The notes under the pieces: generated by a model
What the model was told of the DNA's origin: nothing
Database searches by the model: none
Seen by the model: the letters and a program-made list of their open reading frames with translations, nothing else
Program-made: the position numbers and the translations under genes
Shown here: positions 22,629-34,944 of the stretch, piece by piece
How the letters are laid out: every line of letters starts with the position of its first letter
Numbering within the stretch: position 1 is the first letter of the stretch
Origin: Coniferiporia sulphurascens
Lineage: Eukaryota > Basidiomycota > Agaricomycetes > Hymenochaetales > Hymenochaetaceae
Length of the DNA: 64,000 nt
Direction of reading: 5' to 3'
Assembly (NCBI GenBank): GCA_002794785.1
Contig: NBBA01000025.1
Coordinates: forward strand, 62,001-126,000

Positions 22629-24294
22629 CCCCGCACTCCATCGGTAGAAAGCGATATTATAAAAACGTAACTAACCGTCCCTTTTCCACTTCTCTGCAGG
22701 TTCGGGTCCCTCGGGTACAACCGGTCCCTGCATACACTCATCCCCCATGGATGGATCCTCTGGCATTTACAAATGGTCGAGTCTCGTTTGCCACTCCTAT
22801 CACTCCGGTCAGCAAAGACACCCGCAAGAAATTTGTGGGTGCTGCACACTCCCTGAGCACCCTCCCCCACCTCCAGGTCTTCACTGATGGCTCCCACATC
22901 AGCTCAAAATCTGGATCAGCAGTCTGTGCCATGGAAGGCCTCACCCGCCTCAAGTCTCGCCGGCTTGCCTCCCCTACCTGCGCAACCACCACAGACACTG
23001 AGATTTTCTCCCTCACCTCTGCACCAAGCTGGGCTGCACACCATCTCCAAGAGCACCTGCTCGCCGCATCCGACATCTTCTTCCTCTCGGATTCGCTGAC
23101 AGCACTCCACCTGATCTGCACATGGGCACCAGTTCCAGGTGTGCACCTCCTCCACCAATGGAAGGTGGGGGTCCAGACTCTCTTGGACTCATACCCAGAT
23201 CTTTCTGTTCACTTCGTTTGGTGTCCGGGTCACTCGGACATCCCTGGGAATGAATGGGCAGACCACGAGGCAAAGTTCGCAACGAATCTCCCCCCGTCCC
23301 CCCTTGCACCCTCCACCTCAGCTTTGAAAGAGGTTGCCATCAACACCCTTATGGAGCAATGGTCCCTCTCACTTGCCCGCCCCCTAGCCTCTACAGCCGA
23401 CAAATACCTAGCTGTCAATGGTGCCCCTTCTCGCCACCCCCAAAAGCTCATCACACAGTCGGTCGACCACCCCTGCCGAGAGCTCTCTGCAGTCGCCCAG
23501 GTTCTCTGTTGTGCCGGTCCCTACGGGGGTTACTGGCTGAGCTTTGACTCAGCCTACTGACACAGGCACAGCCTGATCTCGCACTGCCGATGGCACAACC
23601 ACCCCCCCTGGCCGGCCCAGTCGACGGCACATGTATTGGGAGGATGTTCCACCTTCCGCCCATGGATCTGCAAAGTCTGGCCCCCCTGTGACCCACTTCC
23701 GACCCACCATGCTGAGTGGGCCGATGAAAACCATCTCCAGGTTCTACGCCGCTGGCTTAAGCTGACAGGGCACCTGAACCGCCTTTCAGACCGCACCTCC
23801 GTGGCCATCCACCTGGCTTATGCTGCGATGGAGCAGGAGGGACACCCAACCGACAAAGATATGGACTTGGACCTCCTCCAGGATTACATGAGTTGTATGC
23901 TTGGACCCCATACTCAGGACCCGGACCCAGCTCTCTTGGAGCTTTCAGGTATGCTTCCCCCTTTTCCCTCTGATCTATGACTGCCTTTCAGACTCTCCCA
24001 CGTATGTCCTGGCCGGCGCTCTCGCCCTCCCTTTCCAATTCTAAGCTACCCCCTTTTGCCTGATGTCATCCGTTTGGCTTGGCTGTAGTAACACGTATTC
24101 CTCCCTCCTTCCGTTTACTTACTAATAGGGGCCCTTCCCACTCTGGCTCCCCTTGGGGAGCAGGGCCCCTGCCCAGTTTCATGCGTTGTGCGATGACAGG
24201 TGCCTCTGTTGTTATGTAGTTAGGGCCCCCCCTTTGGGGGGGCAGCTTGTAATTATGTAATACTGCAGGAATAATTAAATTAAATTAAAAAAAA
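22629..24294 (+). mobile_element. LINE copy L8, 3' part (resumes after L9)
   Basis: Starts with the second copy of the L9 target (CCCCGCACTCCATC) and continues ORF2 exactly where the first part stopped. RNase H shows VFTDGSHI, SDSLTAL and WCPGHSDIPGNEWAD (about 22,880-23,270), and the C/H-rich end stops near 23,980. A TGA at 23,558 breaks the frame. The 3' UTR has both hairpins (24,128-24,169 and 24,223-24,243). The tail of TTAAA repeats ends at 24,294, directly against L10. Confidence 0.88.
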
Positions 24295-24603
24295 GACTAG
24301 TGCAGGCAGCTAAAACTCCCCCATGTTGAACCCAGGCGATTACAGGAATACTCTCCATCGAACAAATCGAACCAACCCACCACCCGCCCCATCGGCCAAT
24401 GCCAATCCAGACTGGGTCACTAGGATGGCCGCCAACTGGGCCTCCGCCAGCACTGCTGCTGCCACAAAACATGGAACGGCCGCCCCCACCACCCCCACCC
24501 CCAACCCCCCCCCCAAGAACCGATGTCCTTGCCAGACGTCCTGGCCCCCTCCCCAGCCATCAGCGACTCCTAACTGATATCGGCCTATGATTTCACCGCC
24601 CAA

Positions 24604-26379
24604 GTGCACGCGGAATCAAGGGCGGCATCCCGAGTCGGCTCCCCAGCCGCCTCGGTAGGGTCGATCCATGGCTCCATTGAAACCAGTGAGACAGCCCCAG
24701 GAATGGTGGTTGACCCCCATACCCCCCCACAACAGGTAGGAGGCACAAGCCTCGGGCAGAAACGCTCCTCAGCCGCCATGTCGCCCCTCACACCGAGGGG
24801 CCCCCCCGCCCAACCACATGAACAGCACACCACAGGGTTCATGTACTCCCTCACCCGTGCCCTGGACAACTTCGACCAGCAAACCAGGGACGCCACCACT
24901 GAGACGATCAATATCAAGGCTGCGCAGTTTGTGGGCAACCTCCTATGGAACGTCCAACAGATGCTGGTCAACATAGAGCAAGACAGGACATACCCCCAGA
25001 ACATCATATACCACAACATGGTAATGGCCTACAACTTCGGGAGGGAGGGGGTGGTAATTGCCCTCCCAGAACCCTTCGCCCCAGCTCGCCCCCCCCAAAG
25101 GGCCCCGGCCACCACCGAGACCCCTGGCACCGCCATTGTGACCCCAGAAATGAGGGCGCTGACTGAGGCAGTCAAGCGCCTGACAACTGATGTGGCCTCT
25201 ATTTCACATCAGATGTCTTCTATCAGCTCTAGGCCCGCCCAGCGCCAACAGCAACAACAATCGCAACAACCGGCCCCCCAAGCCGCCGTCCAGGCCGCCC
25301 CCACCTCCTACGCCCAAGTGGCCACAGCAGCGGCCCCCCCGACAACCGCCAACCCATCCCCAGTGGCCCCGGCCACTGGGGCGGTCATTAACCCGGCACC
25401 AAAGAAGAAGAGGCGCCAGCGGAGAGTGCCCCCGCCCCCTACAATGTACGCCAAGGACCCAACCTTGGTCCTAACCCCCACAGTCAGCATATGGGCCGAA
25501 AACCAGAAGTCAGCAATGGCACTGACAAAAACATCCCGCAAGTTCTTCGCCTCCCTCCCAACCACAGACCAAGTCCCGGTCTTGTCCTCTTCCTACAATG
25601 TAAAGGGGAACATCATGACCACATTTGCAACACGCCCATCCTCGGCAAACCCAACCACAGAAACGATCATTGATCGGCACTCCACAGCCTATGCCTCCCA
25701 TATGCGCACAGAGTGCATCGTGACTGGAATTAACATTCCAGCCGCCTTCTCCCTAACCCCCTCCAGAGTCCGCCCACAGTCCGCACTGCGCATCTCCATG
25801 GTGCCCTGCAAGGACTTTTTGTTTGGCCAAAACGGACACACCATAAACGAGAAGGCCCTCATGGCTGAAATCCGGCACAACCCGGCACTCCGCAACCTCG
25901 ACTTCGTAGTCACCCCACACTTCGCCACCACCGAGGATCACCTGCCGACACTCGACAGGTGCCCGGTGGTCTTCTCCTTCGTCAATGTCGACGGCTCCAT
26001 CCACGAACGCCTCCTCAAGAGGCCACGTGTCTGGATGTTCGGATCCGCCCTCCGGCTCTCAGTCCTGCCAGTCTGCCCCACCCTCACCCAATGTGAGTGG
26101 TGCCAGGGCCTCGGCCACGGAACCAAGGGCTGCCGAGCCCAACCATGCTGCACTGACTGCGCAGGTGCCCACTTGACCCGCAATCACCACAAATCGTGCA
26201 CCCACTGCGCAACTGACACAGTGCCCGAAGGCGACATGTGCCCCCACCCCCACCTCTGCAACAACTGCAAGGGCGACCACCCAGCCACCCTGCCGGCCTG
26301 CCCTAAGAAGAGGCGATACCGCCAAATCGAAGAGGCCCTTGCCGCCGACCCCTCCAATGATCAGATGGAGGAAATATGA
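24604..26379 (+). CDS. LINE ORF1, gag-like, long open frame (L10)
   Basis: A 591-residue open frame covering most of ORF1 of subfamily beta. The true start is the ATG at 24,323 (MLNPGDYRNTL), but a frameshift near 24,570 separates it, so the first ~85 residues are lost from this frame. A Gln-rich patch (QRQQQQQSQQ) and a basic run (KKKRRQRR) lie in the middle. The zinc-knuckle end is complete, with CEWCQGLGHGTKGC and CNNCKGDHPATLPAC. The stop overlaps the ORF2 ATG (ATGA at 26,376-26,379). Confidence 0.82.
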   Translation: MHAESRAASRVGSPAASVGSIHGSIETSETAPGMVVDPHTPPQQVGGTSLGQKRSSAAMSPLTPRGPPAQPHEQHTTGFMYSLTRALDNFDQQTRDATTETINIKAAQFVGNLLWNVQQMLVNIEQDRTYPQNIIYHNMVMAYNFGREGVVIALPEPFAPARPPQRAPATTETPGTAIVTPEMRALTEAVKRLTTDVASISHQMSSISSRPAQRQQQQQSQQPAPQAAVQAAPTSYAQVATAAAPPTTANPSPVAPATGAVINPAPKKKRRQRRVPPPPTMYAKDPTLVLTPTVSIWAENQKSAMALTKTSRKFFASLPTTDQVPVLSSSYNVKGNIMTTFATRPSSANPTTETIIDRHSTAYASHMRTECIVTGINIPAAFSLTPSRVRPQSALRISMVPCKDFLFGQNGHTINEKALMAEIRHNPALRNLDFVVTPHFATTEDHLPTLDRCPVVFSFVNVDGSIHERLLKRPRVWMFGSALRLSVLPVCPTLTQCEWCQGLGHGTKGCRAQPCCTDCAGAHLTRNHHKSCTHCATDTVPEGDMCPHPHLCNNCKGDHPATLPACPKKRRYRQIEEALAADPSNDQMEEI

Positions 26380-29300
26380 TAGAGACGCTCTCTATCTTGC
26401 AGTGGAACGCCACCTGCTCACTAGTGGCGATACATTCCCTCATTCCTGTCCTTATGACTGACCCATCCCCCCCACACCTAATTCTTATACAGGAACCACC
26501 TTGGTACCAAATAGGACTGCAACCATCACTCATTGACCCTACTGGCACCCCGGTATTCAACGTCCCAACCATCCCAGGCTACATACCCGTTCTACCACCA
26601 GAGGTCCATCCTCAAGTAGTAACATATGTAGCCCGGGCCCTCCCCACTACCTCATGGTCGATCCTCGGCACCGCCTCACATGGCATGGACGTACTGATGG
26701 TGGAGATATGAACCCAACTCACCCTCTGGGTGTGCAACTACTACAGCATGCACCCCCCAGACCGTGAGCATGCCTCCCCCCAGTACCCAGGTGAGTCCTT
26801 CTTGTTTTCACTCCCCTCGGTGCTAGCCACCACACTACTCGTGGCAGGCGACTTCAACCGTCGCCACCACATGTGGTCCGAACTCTCAGCTGCATGGCGA
26901 GATGACTTGGGGGTGCAACCCCTCGACGACTTTTTCCATGGGCATGGCCTGGAGCCTGCCCACCTTCCTGACTCTGACTCAAGGCCCGACGGCAATCATC
27001 ACCGGTGCCCCATTGACATGATCTGGGCCCCACCCGCGGTCAACCCCGACTCTATTCGAGATTTGGCTACCTCCGACCACTCAACACTGTCCAACCACGC
27101 CATCCTGCGCTGGTCCCTGCCGTCTCGGCCCCCCCTCCTGTCCTAAAGACACGACGGCTACTACCAGCCAACAAGGAGGAATGGACCGACATCGCCTTCC
27201 CTCTACTTGAAGAAGCCTTCCGACTCCCAGGGCTCGACACCTACTCCTTGAACACCAAAGCAAAGGCGGTAATCGACTCAATGGTCGCCACACTCCAGCC
27301 ATTCACCCGCTTCACCAAACCGTCTAAAACGGAAGTCCCATGGTGGTCACCCCACTGCAAGACCCTCTTATCCGCAATCACGATGGCCACCACCCCCCTT
27401 CAGCGCTCATCAGCCCGATGTGCCTTCAAAAGGGGCATTAGAATGGCCAAACAGCAGTTCTACGCCGACCAGGCAGCAGAAGCAGACACCTCCAACATCT
27501 GGAACTGGGCCAAATGAGGCCTAGGCAACTGACCCACCCCCATCCCTTCACTTAGATGACAGGATGGATCCTTCACCCAGACGGATGTGGAGAAAGGTGA
27601 GCTTTTCCAAGAGACCTTCTTTATGCCCCCCCCACACCAGACAGCGACCGACACCCTGCTACCCCCAACCCAACCAGCTGCCCTGCCCATACTCCTATCG
27701 GAGCTTACAGGGGCACTGGCCGATACATCCAACTTGTCAGCTCCGGGCCTCTCAGGAATAGGTTACTGCCCCCTGAAATGGGTGGTGGACACTTACCCCG
27801 ACGAGATACTTACACTTTTCAATGACTGTCTGTGCTTGGGGCATCACCCCAAGTGCTGGCAGGTGGCAAAAGTGGTAATGCTCAGGAAGCCAAACAAGAA
27901 GGACCCATTCTCGCTGCGTTCATACCGGCCCATCACCCTCAAGGAGACCCTAGGGAAACTCCTGGAGAAAATCATCACTAACCAGCTCCAGTTCCTTGCT
28001 AACACGCGGGACTGGCTGCCACTGTTAAGCTCAACGGTTACGTGGTGATCGACGTCGGGGCTTCCTGATCGTCAGAACTGATGGTACAGCAACGGGGCTT
28101 CTTAGATGTTGTAAGTCAAAGGTGATCGTCGGTGGGGCTTCTGGATCGACGATGTGGACGCGGTAGGTTTCTTGTAGTGGGTTGGGTTCCGACGAAGCGA
28201 CTGAGGGCACAGTGGTGCACAGTAGACTGGTGGTAGCAGATAATGGGCTTGTATGAACAAAGAGCACAAGCTTAGGGCTGGTGCTACTGAAGTTACATGC
28301 TTATATGCTACTCTATGTGTTTGCTACTGTAGCGACTTGGTTAGGTGTGTTTACCAGACTTATGGAAGGTCATGGAAACTCAAGGAAGGCCTTGGTAATA
28401 CAAGTATGGTGATCAGTAAGCAAAGCACGTCATGATGGTGCAAGAAGGCGTCATCATGGCGTCTTATGGTGTGAGGCGAATAAGGATGAGTAAGACAGAG
28501 AAATGGGGGAGTTGCGCTGACTGATGATGACGAAGAGGAAGTGAGTCAGCGCAGTAGAGGAAAGTAAAGGAAAATTGTAGCAGCCACCCAACCAGTACGG
28601 GGGGCACCAAGGCCATTTGGTCTATGACGCCGCCCAACACCTCTTACAGATTGCGGAGCGTGCCCACTCAGAGGGCCTCATCTGTTCGGTCCTAGCGGTC
28701 GACATTCAGGGTTTCTTTGACTTGGTACACCCCCACCTCCTCCACCGACAACTGTTGGATCTCGGCTGCGCCCCGGATATGGCCAACTGGTGCCTATCCT
28801 TCATGATGGATTGGCGGGTCGCTGTCTCCTTCGATGGCACCACCCTCCCCACCACCCCTAAACCCGACTTCGGCACCCCCAGGATTCGCCTGTCTCCCCC
28901 ATTCTATCAATGATTTTCGTGGGAGTGGTCCTCCAGCGCTTTCACCAAGCCGGCACCGTGGTCCTGGCATATGTTGACGACCACTTACTTATTTGCATAG
29001 GTCCCTCCATGGCATCCAACTGCCGCGCGCTAGCCCGCACATACCAACAACTAGACACCCTCTTTGGCACCATTGGTCTCAACATCGAAGCCGCCAAGAC
29101 GGAGTGCCTCCACTTCCACCCCCCCCAGTGACGAACTGGCTATGAAGGCTGGGACACAGCCGGGGTCCAAGTCGATCCCAACACCCTGATCCACCCCTCA
29201 ATCCCCCTCCAGTGGTTGGGGATATGGTGGGACCTGGGCCTCTCCTTCAAATCCCATGTCGAGCACATGCACTCCAAGGGACTCTCCACCCTCGCCACTC

Positions 29301-30937
29301 TCCACATTTTAGGCAACACTCAATGCAGTATTTCGGCCCTCCTCCTCTGCCGCCTGTACACCTCTTGTGTCTGCTCCATGCTTGCATGGGGGGCACCAGT
29401 ATGGTACCACAGCCGCTGCCAAAAAACCTTGGTAAACCGCCTACAGGCCGTGCAGAACATGGCTTGCAGATGGATCTTAGGCATCTTCAAAGGCGCCTCC
29501 CCCTACTCCACAAATTTTCTTTGCTCTGTCCCCCCTCTTTCTTTCTATTTTGAATATATAAAGACGACCCATTCTCTATGCCTATGGCGAACCCCCCACT
29601 CTATTGGCCGAAAACTTTTTAAAAATGTAGCTAATAGACCTTTTTCCCTTTCTTTGCAGGTCCGAGCCCCCTGGGTTCAACAGGTCCCAGCATACATGCA
29701 TCCCCCATGGACGGACCCCCTGGCCTTTACAAAGGGCCACGTTCACTTCACCACCCCTGTCACCCCAGTCAGCGCCGACACTCGAAAGTCATTTGTGGCC
29801 GCCACACGCCAACTAAGCCTCACCCCACATGTACAAGTTTTCACTGATGGCTCCCACATTGACAATAAGTTGGGCTCAGCCATCTGTGCCATGCTTGGCC
29901 ACACCCGACTCCGGTCCCGACAACTGGAGTCCCCCACCTGCGCCACAGCCACGGACACCGAGGAATTTTCCCTCGCCACGGCTCCAGGCTGGGTAGCATG
30001 CCGCCTCCCAGCTCAATTGCACGTCACATCGGATATCTTCTTTCTGTCCAATTCGCTGACTGCCCTCCACCTTTTCTGCACATGGGCCGCCACACTGGGT
30101 GCCCACCTCCTGCACATCTGGAAAGTGGGTGTGGAGACCCTGCTAGACTCGTACCCCCAACTCACCATCCATTTCGTATGGTGCCCCAGACACTCAGACA
30201 TCCCCGGAAATGAATGGGCTGACACAGAAGCTAAGCTGGCGACCAAGCTCCCTCCATCCGACCTTAAACCCTCCACCTCCTCACTAAAAGAAGCCGCTGT
30301 CTGAACTCTTATGGAACGATGGATGCTCTCTCTAGCCTGCCCACTAGCCTCGACCACCGACAAATTCTTGGCAGTCCATGGTCTACCCTCACACCGACCT
30401 CGAAAGCTCCTCATGCATTCAGTCAACCACCCTCGCAAAGAACTATCGGCAGTGGCCCAGATCCTCTGCCGCGCCGGTCCCTACGGGGGATACTGGCTGA
30501 GTTTCGACTCATCCTACCGCCACAGGCATGGCTTGATCTCACATTGTAGATGGCACAACCACCCCCCCTGGCCCGCACAGTCGACCGCCCACATCCTAGG
30601 CAGCTGCAGTACCTTCCATCTGTGGATACGGCACGTGTGGCCACCTCGAGACCCTCTCCCAGTCCACCACTCAGAGTGGGCTGACAAAAACCACCTCCCA
30701 GTTTTGTGCTGCTGGCTAAAACTGACAGGGCATCTTAACCACCTCTCTGACCGCGCTGCTGGCGCCATCCGGCTGGCTTTCGCCACGATGGACCTGGACG
30801 GCCACCCCACTGACGAGGATATGGACTTGGACCTCACAAGGGAATACATGCACCGTATGCTTGGACCCCAAACTTGGGACTCGGACCCAGCCCTATTGGA
30901 GCTATCAGGTACGCTCCCCCCTTTTCCATCTGACTAA
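26376..30937 (+). pseudogene. LINE ORF2, endonuclease-RT-RNase H (L10)
   Basis: The endonuclease starts MIETLSILQWN and is stopped by TGA at 26,709 where sister copies have arginine. GDFN, IDMIW and the LSNHAIL version of the SDH motif follow. Further TGA codons at 27,515, 27,530 and 27,555 fall at sites that are CGA in other copies. The RT is split by the solo LTR at 28,023. It resumes with DIQGFFDLVHP, loses one base in motif B near 28,880 and keeps AYVDDHLL. RNase H (VFTDGSHIDNKLGSAI, NSLTAL for SDSLTAL, WCPRHSDIPGNEWAD) and the C-terminus end at 30,937. Confidence 0.87.
28023..28582. repeat. Solo LTR, family A, copy 2
   Basis: A 560-bp unit from TGTTAAG to TTGTAGCA, flanked by the perfect duplication GCCAC (28,018-28,022 and 28,583-28,587). 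It lies in the RT of L10, between LPP and NQYGG codons. It differs from copy 1 mainly at CpG positions, for example GTACGGCAACGG versus GTACAGCAACGG. Confidence 0.9.
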
Positions 30938-31273
30938 ACGCCTGCCTTTCGAATTCCCCATGATACGTCTCGGCTGGCGCTCTTGCCCTCCCTTTCCACT
31001 TCTAAGCTTCTTACCTTAACTGGCCCTCACCTGCATGGTTTGTTCGTAGCGATATGTATTCCTCCCTCTCGAGTTGTTTCTTACTAAATAGGGGCTCTCC
31101 ACACTTTGGCACCCTTTGGGGAGCAGAGCCCCCACCCAGTTTTGTGCGATGCGCAATGACAGGTGCCTCCGTTGTTATGTAGTTAGGGCCCCCCCTCCGG
31201 GGGGACAGCTTGTAATTATGTAATACTGCAGGAATAATAATAATAAAAAATTAAAATTAAAATTAAAAAAAAA

Positions 31274-31329
31274 GACCCACCATCTCTTCATCCTTGTCGG
31301 CTAGTCTAGCTGCCGCAAGAGCCGCACAA
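31274..31329 (+). mobile_element. Sliver of LINE ORF1 N-terminus
   Basis: Fifty-six bases matching the subfamily-beta ORF1 start (Ser-rich run followed by SLAAARAA, compare 36,100-36,150). It is squeezed between the tail of L10 and the 5' end of L11. It is the remains of another copy cut on both sides. Confidence 0.6.
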
Positions 31330-32385
31330 CCTTCTTGATCAGTAATCACCACCATCGACTTCCCAGGATACATACCGGTTCTGCCACTGGAGGTTTGCCC
31401 TCGTGTAGTCACATATGTATCCCGGGCCCTCCCCCCTACCTCATGGTCAATCCTCGGCGCTGCATCTCACGGCACAGACGTACTGACGGTGGAGGTACAA
31501 TCCCAACTCAACATCCGGGTGTGCAACTACTATGGCATGCACCCCCCGGACCGCGAGCAACCCTCCCCCCAATACCCAGGTGAGTCATTCCTCTTCTCAC
31601 TCCCCTTGGGGTTAGCCACCACTCTACTTGTGGCAGGCGACTTCAACTGTCGCCACCACACGTGGTCCGAACTCCCAGCCACATGGCGAGATGATTTGAG
31701 GGCACAACCCCTTGATGATTTCTTCCGTGGGCATGGCCTAATGCCTGCCCATCTCCCGGACTCTGACTCACGGCCCGACGACAATCGTCGCCAGTGCCCT
31801 ATTGACATGATTTGGGCCCCACCCTCGATAAACCCCAACTCTATTCTAGATTCGGCCACCTCCGACCCGACACCATTGTCCGACCACACCATCCTGCACT
31901 GGTCTTTGCCATCTCAGCCCCCACCTCCTGTCCTAAAGACACGACAGCTACTACCAGCTGACAGGGAGAAATGGACCAACATCGCCTTCCCTCTCCTAGA
32001 AGAAGCCTTCCGCCTCCCGGGGCTCGACACCCACACCCTGGACATCAAAGCAAAGGCAGTTATAGACTCCATGGTCGCTGCCCTCCAGCCATTCACCCGA
32101 CTCTTGAAACCATCCAAAACGGAAGTCCCAGGTGGTCCCCCCACTGCAAGACCCTCCTATCCGCCATTACGACAGCAACCACCCCCCTCCAGCATTCATC
32201 AGCCAGACGTGCCTTCAAAAGGGGCGTGAGGACAGCCAAATGGCAATTCTACACAGACCAGGCAGCAGAAGCGGACGCCTCCAATATCTGGAACTGGGCC
32301 AAGCGGGGCCTCGGCAACCGACCTACCCCTATCCCCTCACTCAAACGATGAGACGGAACCTTCACCCAAACGGACGTCAAGAAAG

Positions 32386-33852
32386 GTGAGCTCTTTGAGA
32401 AACTTTCTTTATGCCCCCCCACCCCAGGCAGCGACCAACACCCCACTACCGCCAACCCCACCAGCTGCCCCACCCATACTCCTATCGGAGCTTATGGGGG
32501 CACTGGCCGACACATCCAACTTGTCGGCTCTGGGCCTCTCAGGAATAGGTTACTGCCCCCTGAAATGGGTGGTGGACGCCTACCCTGATGAGATGCTTAT
32601 GCTTTTCAATGACTGCCTGCACTTAGGGCACCACCCTGAGTGCTGGCGGGCAGCAAAAGTAGTAATGCTACAGAAGCCGAACAAGAAAGACCCCTTCTCG
32701 CCACACTCATATCAGCCCATCACCCTCAAGGAGACCCTAGGGAAACTCCTCGAAAAGATAATTGCTAACTGGCTCCAGTTCCTCGCTAACATGCAGGACT
32801 GGCTGCCACCTAACCAATACGGGGGGCGTCAAGGACATTCGGTCTACAACGCTGCCCAACACCTCCTACAGATCGTGGAACATGCCCACTCAGAGGGCCT
32901 AGTCTGTTCTGTCTTAGCGGTAGACATTCAAGGCTTCTTCGACTCGGTACACCCCTGTCTCCTCCACCAACAACTGTTGGACCTTGGTTGCGCCCCAGAA
33001 ATGGCCAACTGGTGTTTATCCTTCATGACGGACCGGCAGATCGCTGTCTCATTCGATGGCACCACCCTCCCCACCGCCCCCAAACCCAACTTCGGCACCC
33101 CACAGGGATCGCCAGTCTCCCCTATCTTGTCAATGATATTCACAGGAGTGGTCCTCCAGCACTTTCACCAAGCCGGCACCACCGCTTTGGCATACGTAGA
33201 TGACCACTTACTTATATGTGTAGGTCCCTCAGTGGCATCCAATTGCCGCGCCCTCACCAGTGCATACCAACAACTAGACACCCTCTTCGGCACCATCGGT
33301 CTCAACATCGAAGCGGCCAAAACGGAATGTCTCCATTTTCACCCACCTAGACAATGCACTGGCTACAACAGCTGGGACACTGCTGGCGTCCAGGTCGACC
33401 CCGACACCCTCATCCACCCCTCAATCCCCCTCCGGTGGCTGGGGATATGGTGGGACCCAGGCCTCTCCTTCAAATCCCACATCGAACGAATGCGCTCCAA
33501 GGGACTCTCCACCCTCACCACACTCCGCATTCTAGGTAACACACAATGCGGTATCTCGGCCCTCCTCCTCCATTGCCTATATACCTCCTGTGTCTGCTCT
33601 GTCCTGTCATGGGGGGCGCCAGTCTGGTACCACGGCTGCCGCCAAAAAACCCTGGTAAACCGCCTGCAGGCCGTGCAAAACACGGCCTGCCGATGGATCT
33701 TGGGCGTCTTCAAAGGCACCTCCCCCCACTCCACCAATTTTCTTTGCTCTGTTCCCCCTCTCTCTTTCTATTTCAAATATATAAAGACAACCCATTCTCT
33801 GTGCCTATGGCATACCCCCACTCTATTGGTCGAAAACTTTTTAAAAACATAA
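32386..33852 (+). CDS. LINE reverse transcriptase frame, longest open RT (L11)
   Basis: An open frame of 488 residues covering the whole RT of ORF2. It contains the fingers (VVMLQKPNKKDPFSPHSYQP), motif A (VDIQGFFDSVHP), motif B (FGTPQGSPVSPILSMIF), motif C (AYVDDHLLICVG) and the thumb/connection region (LRWLGIWWDPGLSFK, then VQNTACRWILGVFKG). All catalytic Asp residues are present. It is not a free gene: it is part of ORF2, cut off from the endonuclease by stops near 32,347 and by a frameshift. It is useful as the family reference for RT phylogeny. Confidence 0.85.
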   Translation: MSSLRNFLYAPPPQAATNTPLPPTPPAAPPILLSELMGALADTSNLSALGLSGIGYCPLKWVVDAYPDEMLMLFNDCLHLGHHPECWRAAKVVMLQKPNKKDPFSPHSYQPITLKETLGKLLEKIIANWLQFLANMQDWLPPNQYGGRQGHSVYNAAQHLLQIVEHAHSEGLVCSVLAVDIQGFFDSVHPCLLHQQLLDLGCAPEMANWCLSFMTDRQIAVSFDGTTLPTAPKPNFGTPQGSPVSPILSMIFTGVVLQHFHQAGTTALAYVDDHLLICVGPSVASNCRALTSAYQQLDTLFGTIGLNIEAAKTECLHFHPPRQCTGYNSWDTAGVQVDPDTLIHPSIPLRWLGIWWDPGLSFKSHIERMRSKGLSTLTTLRILGNTQCGISALLLHCLYTSCVCSVLSWGAPVWYHGCRQKTLVNRLQAVQNTACRWILGVFKGTSPHSTNFLCSVPPLSFYFKYIKTTHSLCLWHTPTLLVENFLKT

Positions 33853-34383
33853 CTAATAGACCTTCCTCCCTTTCTCTGCAGGTCCGAGCCCCCCAGGTTC
33901 AACAGGTACCAGCATACATGCATCCCCCATGGACGGATCCACTGGCCTTCACGCAGGGCCGTGTTCGGTTCACCACCCCCGTCACCCCAGTTAGCGCCGA
34001 CACCCAGAAGGCATTTGTAGTTGCTGCACACCAACTAGGCCTCACCCCGCATGTACAAGTATTCACCGATGGCTCCCGCATCGACAATAAGTCGGGGACG
34101 GCCATCTGTGCCATGCTGGGCCACACCCGACTCAGGTCACGTCGACTGGAGTCCCCTACCTGTGCTACGGCCACGGCCCCGGGCTGGGTAGCACGCCACC
34201 TCCCAGCACAATTGCGTGTCGCATCGGATATCTTCTTTTTGTCCGATTCGCTGACCGCTCTACACCTTTTTCGCACCTGGACTGCCGCCCCCGGCGCCCA
34301 CCTCCTCCACATTTGGAAAGCAGGTGTGGAGACCCTGCTAGATTTGTACCCCCAGCTCACCATTCATTTTGTATGGTGCCCCG

Positions 34384-34944
34384 TGTTAAGCTCAACGGTT
34401 ATGTGGTGATCAACGTCGGGGCTTCCTGATCGTTGGAACTGATGGTATGGCAATGGGGCTTCCTAGATGTCATAAGTCGAAGGTGATCATCGGTGGGGCT
34501 TCCTGATCGATGATGTGGACACGGTAGGCTTCCTATAAGGGGTCGGGTTACGACGAAGCAACTAGTGGCACACTGGCACACAGTAGACTGGTGGTAGCAG
34601 ATAATGGGCTTGTATGAACAAAGAGCACAAGCTTAGGGCTTGTGCTACTGAAGTTACATGCTTATATGCTACTCTATGTGTTTGCTACTGTAGCGACTTG
34701 GTTAGGTGTGTTTACCAGACTATGGAAGGTCATGGAAACTCAAGGAAGGCCTTGGTAATACAAGTATGGTGATCAGTAAGCAAAGCACGTCATGATGGTG
34801 CAATAAGGCGTCATCATGGCGTCGTATGGCGCAAGGCAAATAAGGATGAGTAAGGCAGAGAAATGGGGGAGTTGCGCTGACTGATGATGATGAAAAGGAA
34901 GTGAGTCAGCGCATTAGGATGAAAAGTAAAGGAAAATTGTAACA
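34384..34944. repeat. Solo LTR, family A, copy 3
   Basis: A 561-bp unit from TGTTAAG to TTGTAACA with a perfect CCCCG duplication (34,379-34,383 and 34,945-34,949). It splits the RNase H of L11 exactly between WCP and the GHSD-like motif. The hairpin AGCACAAGC/GCTTGTGCT is perfect in this copy. Confidence 0.9.

Larger units (their letters stand above)
24295..31273 (+). mobile_element. LINE copy L10, near full-length, subfamily beta
   Basis: Begins within the leader at GACTAGTGCAGG, about 34 bases short of the full 5' end, directly on the tail of L8. It holds ORF1, ORF2 and the 3' UTR with hairpins (first stem 31,091-31,132; distal hairpin about 31,187-31,206), and a tail of AAT and TTAAAA units ending at 31,273. 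ORF2 is interrupted by a family-A solo LTR. No 14-bp target duplication is visible. Several TGA stops and frameshifts make it inactive. Confidence 0.88.
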
